This document shows, piece by piece, positions 37,055 through 45,668 of a stretch of DNA of 64,000 nt; the stretch's first letter is position 1, and the number at the start of each line of letters is the position of its first letter. This DNA is from Actinomycetota bacterium (lineage in GTDB: Bacteria; Actinomycetota; Aquicultoria; UBA3085; Oleimmundimicrobiaceae), in the NCBI GenBank assembly GCA_030017835.1, contig JASEGU010000003.1, positions 1 through 64,000 of the forward strand, read 5' to 3'. The position numbers and the translations under genes are program-made. The notes below the pieces were generated by a model that was not told the DNA's origin, ran no database searches, and saw nothing but the letters and a program-made list of their open reading frames with translations.

Positions 37055-37663
37055 TTATTGAGCCCTCCCTTGAATTTTACGAAGCAACCCCATCAGAAGA
37101 CCAAACGTCAAAAAGGCTCCGGGAAAACTCTGGAGAAGCTGAGGCGGATTGAAGCCTTTAAGAGATATCAGCGTGGCATTGAAGGCGACTATCTCTCCGG
37201 TCCCGCCGAGTTCTCTAACTATCGCCATCGCCAGAAGCACGAAGGTATAACCGAGGCTCATTCCGATTCCATCGGCAATGGATCTGACCACCCCGTGGGT
37301 GTAGGCGAACGCCTCGGCCCGACCTAGGATGATGCAGTTGACCACGATGAGGGGTATCCAGACCCCAAGAGCTGCGTAGCCTACCGGGAAGAAGGCCTTC
37401 ATCGTCAAATCGACGATGGTAACAAAGGAGGCGATGACCACGATAAAGATGGGTATCCTTATCTCGTCAAAGATCAGCTTCCTTATCATAGAGATGAGTA
37501 TGTTGGAACAGATGAGAACGAAGCTGGCGGCCGCGCTCATAAAAATGGCGTTTTCAACCTTGGTCGAGACGGCCAGGGCCGAGCAGAGGCCGATCATCAG
37601 GCCGAATAACGGATTCTCCTCTATTATCCCTATCTTGAAATCATGCCAAATGCTCCTTTGCAT
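37055..37663 (-). CDS. rnfE: Rnf complex subunit E
   Basis: This integral membrane subunit (202 residues, six helices) pairs with RnfA. Signatures are ENPLFGLMIGLCSALAVSTK, with the cluster Cys, and IPLIVVNCIILGRAEAFA, with the second Cys. The start overlaps the rnfG stop by one nucleotide. Confidence 0.94.
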   Translation of the reverse strand: MQRSIWHDFKIGIIEENPLFGLMIGLCSALAVSTKVENAIFMSAAASFVLICSNILISMIRKLIFDEIRIPIFIVVIASFVTIVDLTMKAFFPVGYAALGVWIPLIVVNCIILGRAEAFAYTHGVVRSIADGIGMSLGYTFVLLAMAIVRELGGTGEIVAFNATLISLKGFNPPQLLQSFPGAFLTFGLLMGLLRKIQGRAQ

Positions 37664-38247
37664 CAGTTACCTCCGGAGATCGCTTTAAATACTTGCGCAG
37701 CATCACTTACGCCCTTGGCCACAGCCCCAGAGGACAAGCTGGCACCCGAAATGACGTCTATATCCGTCTTGAGTTTTAGAGGATCCTCCACCGTTTTGCC
37801 GGGGAATTGGGCCACGAACGAAGGATCTTCGAGAACCCGGCTGCCCACACCCTTGGTCTCGCCGGAGACATCGAGGATCTTAACGCCCGCTATGCTGCCG
37901 TCCGGCCTTATAGCAACCGCTATCTTCACTGGACCACCATAACCGCTGGCTCCGGTCTCGATGGCCATGCCGACCTCTTCTTCGCCGCTGACGATCCGAT
38001 AGACCATCAGCAGACTGTCGGCAATGGCCTTACCTTCTTCGAGCCCTTCTAAATCCTCTTCGGGCGCTGCCCCTTCGACCTCGAACATGGCAAGGACATC
38101 CTTATACTTCTCGATCTTCTCTTTCGTCTCACGCTCTTTAACGATGGGCTCGGTAATCGAATAAGTGAAGGCGAGCGATGCTGCAGCTATAATACAGAAT
38201 ATCATCAAGACTGCCCCGAGTTTTAAGTAGAAGAGAAAGTTTTTCAT
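37663..38247 (-). CDS. rnfG: Rnf complex subunit G, FMN-binding
   Basis: RnfG carries covalently bound FMN on the extracytoplasmic side. The 194-residue protein has one N-terminal helix (about 10-29) and the FMN-binding domain with GYGGPVKIAVAIRPDGSIAG and ETKGVGSRV. The acceptor motif reads DVISGASLSS, with Ser170 where Thr is usual. It overlaps rnfD by 4 nt. No ApbE-type FMN transferase gene is in the window. Confidence 0.92.
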   Translation of the reverse strand: MKNFLFYLKLGAVLMIFCIIAAASLAFTYSITEPIVKERETKEKIEKYKDVLAMFEVEGAAPEEDLEGLEEGKAIADSLLMVYRIVSGEEEVGMAIETGASGYGGPVKIAVAIRPDGSIAGVKILDVSGETKGVGSRVLEDPSFVAQFPGKTVEDPLKLKTDIDVISGASLSSGAVAKGVSDAAQVFKAISGGN

Positions 38248-39197
38248 TTGGCCTTCACCGTCCCGAAAGTAATGGGTCTGGTATATCTGTCTATCAGCGC
38301 CGCAAAAGAGTTCATGAAGAGGATGGCAAACATTACTCCCTCGGAGTAGCTGGTATAAAACCTGATTAGGATGGTAACCAGACCGAGACAGATCCCGTAG
38401 ATCATCTTGGCCCTTCTGGTCACCGGCGAGGTCACCGGATCGCTCGCAAGAAAGAAGGCTCCGAAGATGAGAGCACCGGCCAATATGTTGAATACGCCGT
38501 TATTGCCGGTGAGTATGCTCATTACAAATACGGTTCCCAGGTAAAAGAGGGGTATTCTCCAATCAACCACCCTCCTTGCAATCAGCACCAAACCGCCGAT
38601 TATTAAGAGCAGGGCTGAGACCTCCCCCATACAACCGCCTCTATTTAAGAATAGGAGCGGCTTATAAACCACCGATATGTCGCCGATCAGTGTTCCCGCC
38701 TTAATCGCCTTGGCGGCTGTGAGCGGAGTGGCGGTCGTTATGCCATCTAATTCCCTCAAAGTTGTAAACCAGCTGCCAGACATTATGGAGGGCCAGGAGA
38801 GCACGAGCATCGCTCGGCCGACTAAGGCCGGATTGAAGACATTGTAGCCAAGTCCGCCAAAGAGCTGCTTGCCAAAGAATATCGCAAGAGCGCCGCCGAC
38901 TATCGGTATCCAGTAGGGAACCTTGGGCGGTAGAGTGAGGGCTAGAATGAGGCCGGTTATGATCGCGCTGCCGTCGCTTATCACGATCGGCATTTTGCGA
39001 TATCTCAAGACGGCAGCCTCCATCGCAACAGCCGATAGTATCGAGAGAATCAACGTCCTGAAGGCGAAGAACCCAAAGGCGTAGAGGCCCGCAACGACTA
39101 GCGGGGTTAAGGCGAGGAAGGTCCAGGCCATGAATTTCTCTATCGTCTCGCCGCTTCTGATATGAGGCGGGGTGGAAACAATGTAATCGGAGCCCAC
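38244..39197 (-). CDS. rnfD: Rnf complex subunit D, FMN-binding membrane protein
   Basis: RnfD is an integral membrane subunit (317 residues, about nine helices) with covalent FMN. The acceptor motif is DGITTATPL, with Thr157 the expected attachment residue. VSTPPHIRSGETIEKFMAW at the start and GGLGYNVFNPALVGRAMLV in the middle are family marks. The start is GTG 39197, sharing one base with the rnfC stop. Confidence 0.94.
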   Translation of the reverse strand: MGSDYIVSTPPHIRSGETIEKFMAWTFLALTPLVVAGLYAFGFFAFRTLILSILSAVAMEAAVLRYRKMPIVISDGSAIITGLILALTLPPKVPYWIPIVGGALAIFFGKQLFGGLGYNVFNPALVGRAMLVLSWPSIMSGSWFTTLRELDGITTATPLTAAKAIKAGTLIGDISVVYKPLLFLNRGGCMGEVSALLLIIGGLVLIARRVVDWRIPLFYLGTVFVMSILTGNNGVFNILAGALIFGAFFLASDPVTSPVTRRAKMIYGICLGLVTILIRFYTSYSEGVMFAILFMNSFAALIDRYTRPITFGTVKAK

Positions 39198-40552
39198 TAC
39201 TTCTCCTCCCTTTTTTGTTCGGCGATGATCTTTGCTTTAGCGTGTCTGATGAGCTGAATAAAAGGCCTTGTTGCAGGACAGACATAACTACAGAGGCCGC
39301 ATTCTATGCAGTCCATGACATCAAAGTCATCCGCTCTATCTACCTGATCGACTTCGATATATTGACTTATGTAATTTGGCATTATACGAACGGGGCAGAT
39401 ATCGACGCAACGGCCGCACCTTATGCAGGGCCTCGGATTCGGGATAGAGGTGTCTTCGACCGTAAAGGCGATCACCCCGGAGGTTCCTTTGATGACGGGC
39501 ACACTTAGGTCGAATAGGGCGACTCCTGTCATCGGACCACCCACTACAACTTTGCCTATCTTGCCCTTAAAGCCACCGCACTCCTCGATGATATGAGATA
39601 TCGGGGTTCCTATCTTGGCTCTGATATTGGTGAAGCTCGCCATGCCGTGACCAGAGACGGAGATGGTCCGTTCGATCAGGGGCCTACCCCCTCTAACCGC
39701 TTCGCTGATGGCGGCCGCTGTTCCGGCATTTTGGACCAGCGCCCCTACGTCTGAGGGAAGGCCGCCACTTGGAACCTCTTTTCCCAGTATCGTCTCGATG
39801 AGCTGCTTTTCGGCCCCTTGAGGATAGATAGCATTTAGGGGCATTACTTTGATATTCCCTTCGGACGAGGCCAGCTTATCCATGTGATAGATGGCATCTA
39901 TCTTATTGGTCTCGATACCGATATAACCCCTCTTGGCCCCGACGGTGGCCATGATAATCTTTAGGCCGTCTAATATCTTATCGCCTCTCTCTAAAAAATT
40001 ACGGTGGTCTGCCGCCAGATAGGGCTCGCATTCACCACCGTTGATTATCACATCGAATATGGGCTTATCCTTGGGAGGGGTAAGTTTCACGTGGGTCGGA
40101 AAACCCGCTCCACCCATGCCGACTACTCCGGCCTCGCGAACGGCCGCCCTGACCCTATCGGGATCTTTTGCCTCCTCATCGCTGAGCCCCTTGAAGGATA
40201 TGGTCTCCTCCTTGTCGTCTGGGGTTATGACGATGCTCAAGACCTTCTTCCCATCCCCGCCAAGCCTGGGCTCTATGGCTTTTACTTCGCCCGACACGCT
40301 AGAATGCATGGGAGCTGAGATGAAGGCTTCGGAGTCGGCAACCTTCTGTCCGACCAGAACCCGCTCCCCGACCGAGACGATCGGGCTTGCCGGCGCCCCG
40401 ATATGTTGAGACATCGGTATTATGATCTCTTCGGGCAGGGAGATCTCCTCTATCTTTTTGCGCCCAAGAGCCTTCTTGGCCTCATCATACCTCTCGGGAA
40501 ATATCAGTCCCCTCTTTATTCTCTTGATCTCGCTAAATATGCTTATTGACAG
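39197..40552 (-). CDS. rnfC: Rnf complex subunit C, apparent CTG start inside the ndk gene end
   Basis: RnfC is the peripheral subunit with NADH, FMN and 4Fe-4S sites. It contains [28 protein letters not shown] (nucleotide and flavin binding) and two clusters, [12 protein letters not shown] and [12 protein letters not shown]. From the first ATG (40414, MSQHIGAPA) the first 46 residues would be missing. Upstream in frame the sequence reads [19 protein letters not shown], then [12 protein letters not shown] before SQHIGAPA, matching the RnfC opening. The only start is CTG 40552, with GGAGGG 7 nt before it, inside the end of ndk. An in-frame TGA lies just upstream. Full length is 451 residues, normal for RnfC. 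Confidence 0.92.
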   Translation of the reverse strand: MSISIFSEIKRIKRGLIFPERYDEAKKALGRKKIEEISLPEEIIIPMSQHIGAPASPIVSVGERVLVGQKVADSEAFISAPMHSSVSGEVKAIEPRLGGDGKKVLSIVITPDDKEETISFKGLSDEEAKDPDRVRAAVREAGVVGMGGAGFPTHVKLTPPKDKPIFDVIINGGECEPYLAADHRNFLERGDKILDGLKIIMATVGAKRGYIGIETNKIDAIYHMDKLASSEGNIKVMPLNAIYPQGAEKQLIETILGKEVPSGGLPSDVGALVQNAGTAAAISEAVRGGRPLIERTISVSGHGMASFTNIRAKIGTPISHIIEECGGFKGKIGKVVVGGPMTGVALFDLSVPVIKGTSGVIAFTVEDTSIPNPRPCIRCGRCVDICPVRIMPNYISQYIEVDQVDRADDFDVMDCIECGLCSYVCPATRPFIQLIRHAKAKIIAEQKREEK

Positions 40553-40974
40553 GGCTCATCCCTCCATTTGGAAGTCAATCCGAAAAAGAGCTCGATCTCA
40601 CGTTTTGCACTTTCGAGCGAATCGGAACCGTGAACGATGTTCTCAGATATATCTGTGGCTAAGTCTCCTCTTACGCTGCCTGGCTCAGCTTCGGAGGGAT
40701 CCGTTGCACCCATCATCTTCCTGACAGATGAAACCGCACTCCTCCCGCTTATCACCATGGCCACAACGGGCCCGGAGGTTACATAATCGATCAGATCCTT
40801 AAAGAAGGGCTTGCCGTCATGGGCAGCGTAATGCCGCTCGGCCAGGCTCCTCTCGATTGTCATCATCTTCATCGCTTCGATCGCAAAGCCCTTTCTCTCC
40901 AGGCGGCCAATCACCTCTCCTACCAGGCCCCTTTTTACTCCATCCGGCTTCACCATCAAAAACGTCTTCTCCAA
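40543..40974 (-). CDS. ndk: Nucleoside diphosphate kinase
   Basis: Ndk equilibrates nucleoside di- and triphosphates. The 143-residue protein has [12 protein letters not shown]-like [20 protein letters not shown], the ATP-binding [16 protein letters not shown] and the active-site His in NIVHGSDS. The C-terminus is longer than minimal forms by only a few residues. The start is TTG 40974 after GGAG at about 6 nt. Its last codons contain the Shine-Dalgarno and CTG start of rnfC, a 10 nt overlap. Confidence 0.95.
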   Translation of the reverse strand: MEKTFLMVKPDGVKRGLVGEVIGRLERKGFAIEAMKMMTIERSLAERHYAAHDGKPFFKDLIDYVTSGPVVAMVISGRSAVSSVRKMMGATDPSEAEPGSVRGDLATDISENIVHGSDSLESAKREIELFFGLTSKWRDEPCQ

Positions 40975-41023
40975 AACTGCTCCAAATATTTGTAACTTTT
41001 AATTACAATCTAACAATTAATGG

Positions 41024-41052
41024 ATTGTACAACACGCAAACTCTCCCTTCAA
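41024..41052 (-). promoter_or_regulatory. Promoter of the ndk-rnf operon
   Basis: TTGAAG (41047-41052) and TACAAT (41024-41029) are separated by 17 bp. The start point would be near 41017, giving a leader of about 43 nt to the ndk TTG. Confidence 0.65.
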
Positions 41053-41362
41053 GAAGATTTGCAAAAAAAATTCCGCTTTGTTGTTGGGGTTAATTATTGG
41101 AATCGGCTAAAACCAGGCTTGAATGGGCTTTAAAAAAAACTAGCAAAATCGGCAACTCTCTTGCCATCTCTTATCAAACTACCAAAATTGGCGCCCCAGG
41201 TTGGGCTCTAGCCGGAATATCTGCAAAATACCGGTCGCTAAGCTCTCATCCTCAATGCCCTTGTAATCAAAATATCAAAAGAGGATGGATGACTCAACTA
41301 AATAGAACAGCTTGTTGAAACCATTATCGGCTTGAGTGATGCTTTGCTTGGAGGTTGAGGCA
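41053..41362. other. Intergenic stretch without recognised genes
   Basis: About 310 bp between the ndk promoter and the small ORF after folC. It is AT-rich, with an A-run at 41141-41148 on the plus strand. It has one weak hairpin on the minus strand (GGCAA-gagag-TTGCC, about 41150-41164), whose T-run lies about 10 nt away, so termination of the folC transcript there is only possible. I see no riboswitch, tRNA or coding frame. Confidence 0.5.
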
Positions 41363-41446
41363 TTAGAATAGATAATTGGTCAAAAGATAGCCGATAAGGA
41401 AGAAGAATAGGCAGAAAAAGAAGATTGCTATCAGGTTTTTTGACAT
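41363..41446 (-). CDS. Putative 27-residue membrane peptide after folC
   Basis: The ATG at 41446 is preceded at 7 nt by GAGAGG and lies 16 nt after the folC stop. It opens a 27-codon frame ending in TAA. The peptide starts MSKNL and is followed by a continuous hydrophobic stretch (IAIFFFCLFFFLIGYLL) and TNYLF, a single membrane helix. The ribosome site, operon position and clear helix make it plausible, but no family is recognised and such short frames can arise by chance. Confidence 0.45.
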   Translation of the reverse strand: MSKNLIAIFFFCLFFFLIGYLLTNYLF

Positions 41447-41462
41447 TCCATTGCCTCTCTTC

Positions 41463-42776
41463 TTACCCTTGGTCGAAGGAGCGTGATTGCTTTCCAAAAG
41501 AGCCCCCTTTCCTGATGGCCGCCTTGGCTTCGGCGACGGTCGATAGCGATCCCGTTACGCATATAACATCCGAAGAAGCCGATCTTGCCAGGGCCATCTC
41601 AATGGCCGATTCCACGTCTTGAGCAAAGAGGACTTCTCTTTTGCGAAGTGAGCGAGCCAGCCTCTCGGGCTGAGCAGAGCGCTGGTTATTATTCTTGGTC
41701 AAGATGAATGAGGCATCGAGCAAGGCGAGTTCGCTCAAGATGCCTTCAACATCCTTGTCGTCCAATATTGCCAGTATGAACTCAAGCTTATCATATTTAA
41801 ACCCGCTTTTTAGTGATTTTACGAGTTCTTTTGCCCCGGCTGGATTGTGGGCGCCATCAAAGATTATGGTCGGATTTACGGAAACGATCTCGAGACGTCC
41901 GGGAGACCTTGCGTCTTTAAGGACCCTTTTCGTAAGCTCAATATCGAGCGCTCTATTCAACGTCGCTTCGGCGGCTACAAGGGCCAAGGCGGCATTCTTC
42001 ATCTGATGTTCACCAAGCAAGCTCGTTTTGAGATCTTCGTAGTTGCCATAGAGCCCTTTGACCGAAAAAGCACTGGCCGTAGCCACAAGAAAGAAGTCTT
42101 CACCAAGAGCCTTCAGCTTAGACCCCTCTTTTCTTGTGCGCTCCTCGATGACCGGCCTTGCTTGCGGACATAGGTCGCCGACCAGGGCCAAGGAGCCCTC
42201 CTTAATTATGTGCGCCTTTTCGAAGGCGATCTCTGCCACGGTATCACCGAGACGATCGGTATGATCGAGGGCCACATTGGTGATGACCGAGACTTTGGGT
42301 CGACAAACGCTGGTCGCATCCCAGCGGCCGCCCATTCCGACCTCAAGGACGGCCAGATCGACCTCGGCCTCTTTGAAGATTAGAAAGGCGAGCGCCGTTG
42401 AGAGCTCAAAGTAGCTCAAAGAATCCGGGTAAATCCGTTCGTTCAGCCTCTCGACGTAGGGCTTTAAGTAAAAGACGGCTTTATGGAAGGTCTCCTTATC
42501 GATCTCTTCGCCCGATATCTCATATCTTTCGGTCGGAGATATCAGATGGGGTGAGGTGAAAAGACCGGTCTTCAAGCCGTGGGCCGAAAGAAGGAGAGAG
42601 AGTATTCTCGAGGTCGAGGTCTTGCCGTTGGTGCCGGTAACTTGGATCGCGTCATATCCTCTATGGGGAGAGCCCAGTTCAAAAAGGAGAGCTTCGATCC
42701 TTTCGAGGCCTGGATTTATCTCATTATATCCGAATGAATTTAGGTAACTTAAGGCTTGGTCGAAGTCGATTGACAT
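41463..42776 (-). CDS. folC: Dihydrofolate synthase / folylpolyglutamate synthase
   Basis: FolC adds glutamate to dihydropteroate and folates. The 437-residue Mur-ligase-fold protein has the P-loop VTGTNGKTSTSRIL, LFTSPHLISPTERYEISGEE, EVGMGGRWDATSV, LDHTDRLGDTVAEIAFEKAHI and FDGAHNPAGAKELV. Both domains are complete. It starts 5 nt after the valS stop. valS-folC linkage is widely conserved in Gram-positive bacteria. Confidence 0.95.
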   Translation of the reverse strand: MSIDFDQALSYLNSFGYNEINPGLERIEALLFELGSPHRGYDAIQVTGTNGKTSTSRILSLLLSAHGLKTGLFTSPHLISPTERYEISGEEIDKETFHKAVFYLKPYVERLNERIYPDSLSYFELSTALAFLIFKEAEVDLAVLEVGMGGRWDATSVCRPKVSVITNVALDHTDRLGDTVAEIAFEKAHIIKEGSLALVGDLCPQARPVIEERTRKEGSKLKALGEDFFLVATASAFSVKGLYGNYEDLKTSLLGEHQMKNAALALVAAEATLNRALDIELTKRVLKDARSPGRLEIVSVNPTIIFDGAHNPAGAKELVKSLKSGFKYDKLEFILAILDDKDVEGILSELALLDASFILTKNNNQRSAQPERLARSLRKREVLFAQDVESAIEMALARSASSDVICVTGSLSTVAEAKAAIRKGGSFGKQSRSFDQG

Positions 42777-42781
42777 GGCCG

Positions 42782-45427
42782 CTAGCTTCCAAGCTGGCCG
42801 AGCTGGCCAAGCAATTTATCCCTCTCATAAAGAAGTTCGGCCTCTTTGGCCTCTTCTTTTGCAACGATCTCCTTTGGGGCCTTCTCGATGAAACTCTGAT
42901 TTTTGAGTTTTCCCCCTATGACTTTGAGATCATCTTCTATCGCCCCAAGCCTCTTTGAGAGGCGTTCTTTTTCAAGATCGATATCTATTAGCCCCTCCAA
43001 AAGGACATGTATCTCAAATGGGCCTTCGACGGCAACAGCCGACTTTGCTGGAATCTCGATGCCCCGTCCTATCTTCACCGTCTCCACATTGGCCAGGGTC
43101 TTTATATAAGAGAGCATGCTGGCAAAAGGTCCCTCCAGAAGATCCTCTTCACACTCGATTCTGACCTCGATCGATTTTGAGGGTGGTATAGAAAAACTCG
43201 CCCTTATCGATCTTATGGCCACAATGATCTTCTGGACCAGCTCAAAATCGTCCTCCAGTTTCGAATCGACCTTAAATTCAAAACTTGAAGGCCAGTCGGA
43301 GATCATTATGCTCTCTTTCGAAAATTCAAATCTTGCCCATATCTCTTCGGTTACAAAGGGCATAAAGGGATGCATAAGCCTCAAAAAGCTCTCCATTATG
43401 GTCCATAAGACTGATTGAACGGTATTTCTTTGAAGGTTGGTCTTACCATCCTCGCCGATGGAATAGAGGCTCTCTTTGGAGATCTCCAGATACCAGTCGC
43501 AGAATTCGCCCCAGAAGAAGTCGTATATCCTCTTTGCCGTATGGCTTAAATTGTATGATTTAAAATCGGATTCGACCCCTTCGATGAGGCTGGAAAACTT
43601 GGATAATATCCAGCGGTCGGCAAAGTCGAATTCTGGAGGTAAGTCCCTAGAGTAGCCCTCCATATTCATGATGACGAGCCGTGAGCCATTCCAGATCTTG
43701 TTGACGAAATTTCGGCTCATCTCGAGCTTCTCTTCAGAAAATCTCATGTCCTGGGCTTGCGACTGAATTATCAGACCGAATCTGGTAGCATCGGTGCCAT
43801 ACTTTTCGATCAAATCCAAGGGATCTACGCCCGTTCCAAGCGATTTGCTCATCCTTTTTCCGTCGATCGTCATAACGGTGGGATGGACGATCACGGTCTT
43901 ATAGGGCACATCGCCCATGAATTTGAGCCCCATCATGTTCATCCTGGCCACCCAGAGATATATGATGTCTCTGGCCGTGCTAAGGACCGAGGTGGGATAG
44001 AAGAATTTTAGGTCTTCGGTCTCACTTGGCCAACCCATGGTGGCAAATGGCCAGAGAGCCGAGCTAAACCAGGTGTCCAAGACATCTTCGTCTTGAATCA
44101 ATTCGCTTGAGCCACATGTGGAGCAACTCGATGGGGTTTTGAGGGTAACCGTGATTGCCCCGCACTCGCAATACCAGGCCGGGATCTGATGACCCCACCA
44201 GAGCTGACGGGAGATGCACCAGTCTTTGATATTTTCCATCCAGTCAAAATAGACCTTCTCCCAGCGTCTGGGGGAGAAGACTATTCTGCCTTCCTTTACC
44301 GCCTCGATGGCCGGCTCGGCCAAGGGTCTCATTTTGACGAACCATTGATCCGAGAGATAGGGTTCGATCACGGTGTGGCAGCGGTAGCACTTACCGATTG
44401 TGTGGGAGTGTGAAACCGACTTGTCTAAAAACCCAGCCTCTTCAAGATCCTTTAAGATTGCCTTTCTTGCGCTATATCTGTCCAGGCCCAAATAGGCGCC
44501 GCCATCTTCATTTATCTTGGCATTGGGGGTAAAGATATTTATCATCTCAAGGCCGTGGCGCTCACCCATCTCAAAGTCGTTCATGTCGTGAGCCGGGGTG
44601 ACCTTGACGGCTCCCGTTCCAAATCCCATCTCGACCGCCTCGTCGGCTATGACCAGTATCTCACGCCCTACCACGGGCAGAATCAGGGTTGCGCCTATAT
44701 ATTTTTTGTAACGGGGGTCATCTGGATGGATGGCCACGGCCACATCGCCGAGCATAGTCTCGGGCCTGGTGGTCGCGACGGTTATGTGATCTTTGGCCCC
44801 CTTGACGGGATATTTTATATGCCAGAGGTAGCCCTCGGTATCCTCGTGTTCGACCTCGATGTCGGATAAGGCGGTAAGGCAGCGGGGACACCAATTGATT
44901 ATCCTGTTGCCTCGATATATGAGACCATCTTGGTAAAGATCTACAAAGACTTTCTTTACGGCGGTCGAATAAAGCTCATCCATGGTGAAACGTTCCCGGC
45001 TCCAGTCGCAGGAGCAACCCATCCTTTTCAGTTGGCCAATTATGGTGCTGCCATATTCTTCCTTCCACTTCCAGACCCGTTCAATGAAGCCGTCGCGGCC
45101 TAGGTCCTCTTTGGTCAGACCTTCTTTGGCCAGTTCTTTTTCGACCACATTTTGGGTGGCGATACCGGCATGATCCGTGCCGGGCAGCCAGAGGACGGCT
45201 TTCCCCTCCATCCTGGCCTTCCTTATCAGAATATCTTGGATGGTATTGTTTAGGGCGTGACCCATGTGGAGCGATCCGGTCACATTGGGCGGGGGGATTA
45301 CGATGGTAAAGGACTCTTTTGACGGATCCGCCTCAGCGGTAAAATAGCCTTCCTTGAGCCACCCTTCATACCATTTACTCTCAACATCATTGGGCTCATA
45401 GCCCTTGCTCAGCTCATTCTTTGACAT
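42782..45427 (-). CDS. valS: Valyl-tRNA synthetase
   Basis: ValRS charges tRNA-Val. The 881-residue enzyme has the HIGH-type motif HMGH in PPPNVTGSLHMGHALN, the editing domain (about 200-350, with TTRPETMLGDVAVA and VKVTPAHDMNDFEMG) and the KMSKS motif GKRMSKSLGTGVDP. A zinc-type CECG/CSTCGSS insertion and the C-terminal coiled-coil arm (about 810-881) are present. No T-box leader is seen upstream. Confidence 0.96.
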   Translation of the reverse strand: MSKNELSKGYEPNDVESKWYEGWLKEGYFTAEADPSKESFTIVIPPPNVTGSLHMGHALNNTIQDILIRKARMEGKAVLWLPGTDHAGIATQNVVEKELAKEGLTKEDLGRDGFIERVWKWKEEYGSTIIGQLKRMGCSCDWSRERFTMDELYSTAVKKVFVDLYQDGLIYRGNRIINWCPRCLTALSDIEVEHEDTEGYLWHIKYPVKGAKDHITVATTRPETMLGDVAVAIHPDDPRYKKYIGATLILPVVGREILVIADEAVEMGFGTGAVKVTPAHDMNDFEMGERHGLEMINIFTPNAKINEDGGAYLGLDRYSARKAILKDLEEAGFLDKSVSHSHTIGKCYRCHTVIEPYLSDQWFVKMRPLAEPAIEAVKEGRIVFSPRRWEKVYFDWMENIKDWCISRQLWWGHQIPAWYCECGAITVTLKTPSSCSTCGSSELIQDEDVLDTWFSSALWPFATMGWPSETEDLKFFYPTSVLSTARDIIYLWVARMNMMGLKFMGDVPYKTVIVHPTVMTIDGKRMSKSLGTGVDPLDLIEKYGTDATRFGLIIQSQAQDMRFSEEKLEMSRNFVNKIWNGSRLVIMNMEGYSRDLPPEFDFADRWILSKFSSLIEGVESDFKSYNLSHTAKRIYDFFWGEFCDWYLEISKESLYSIGEDGKTNLQRNTVQSVLWTIMESFLRLMHPFMPFVTEEIWARFEFSKESIMISDWPSSFEFKVDSKLEDDFELVQKIIVAIRSIRASFSIPPSKSIEVRIECEEDLLEGPFASMLSYIKTLANVETVKIGRGIEIPAKSAVAVEGPFEIHVLLEGLIDIDLEKERLSKRLGAIEDDLKVIGGKLKNQSFIEKAPKEIVAKEEAKEAELLYERDKLLGQLGQLGS

Positions 45428-45443
45428 CTACGCTAAAACCACC

Positions 45444-45650
45444 TTAGGATCCATCTACCGGTTCATCGTCCTTCCTCATCTGTTCAACCTGGATCCGGCC
45501 CTCTTTGAAGGAGTCGAGAAGGCGCACCGCCAGGCCGTCGTCGCCCCTTCTGGCCTTGGGGGAATCGCAATTCTCTTCCTTTCGTCCAAGGATGCAGGCG
45601 CCGGCCACCTCAATATACCATTTGCAATTCTTACACCTGGAACTCTGCAT
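45444..45650 (-). CDS. Small Cys-containing protein between tyrS and valS
   Basis: I do not recognise the family. The 68-residue product is hydrophilic. It has four Cys in the first half (C6, C9, C19, C28; CKNCKWYIEVAGACILGRKE), compatible with a zinc or iron-sulfur site. The second half is a charged helix (SFKEGRIQVEQMRKDDEPVD). AAAAGGGAAAG precedes the ATG at normal spacing. It lies 18 bp after tyrS and 16 bp before valS, so it is part of the synthetase operon. Confidence 0.7.
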   Translation of the reverse strand: MQSSRCKNCKWYIEVAGACILGRKEENCDSPKARRGDDGLAVRLLDSFKEGRIQVEQMRKDDEPVDGS

Positions 45651-45668
45651 GGTCTTTCCCTTTTAACT

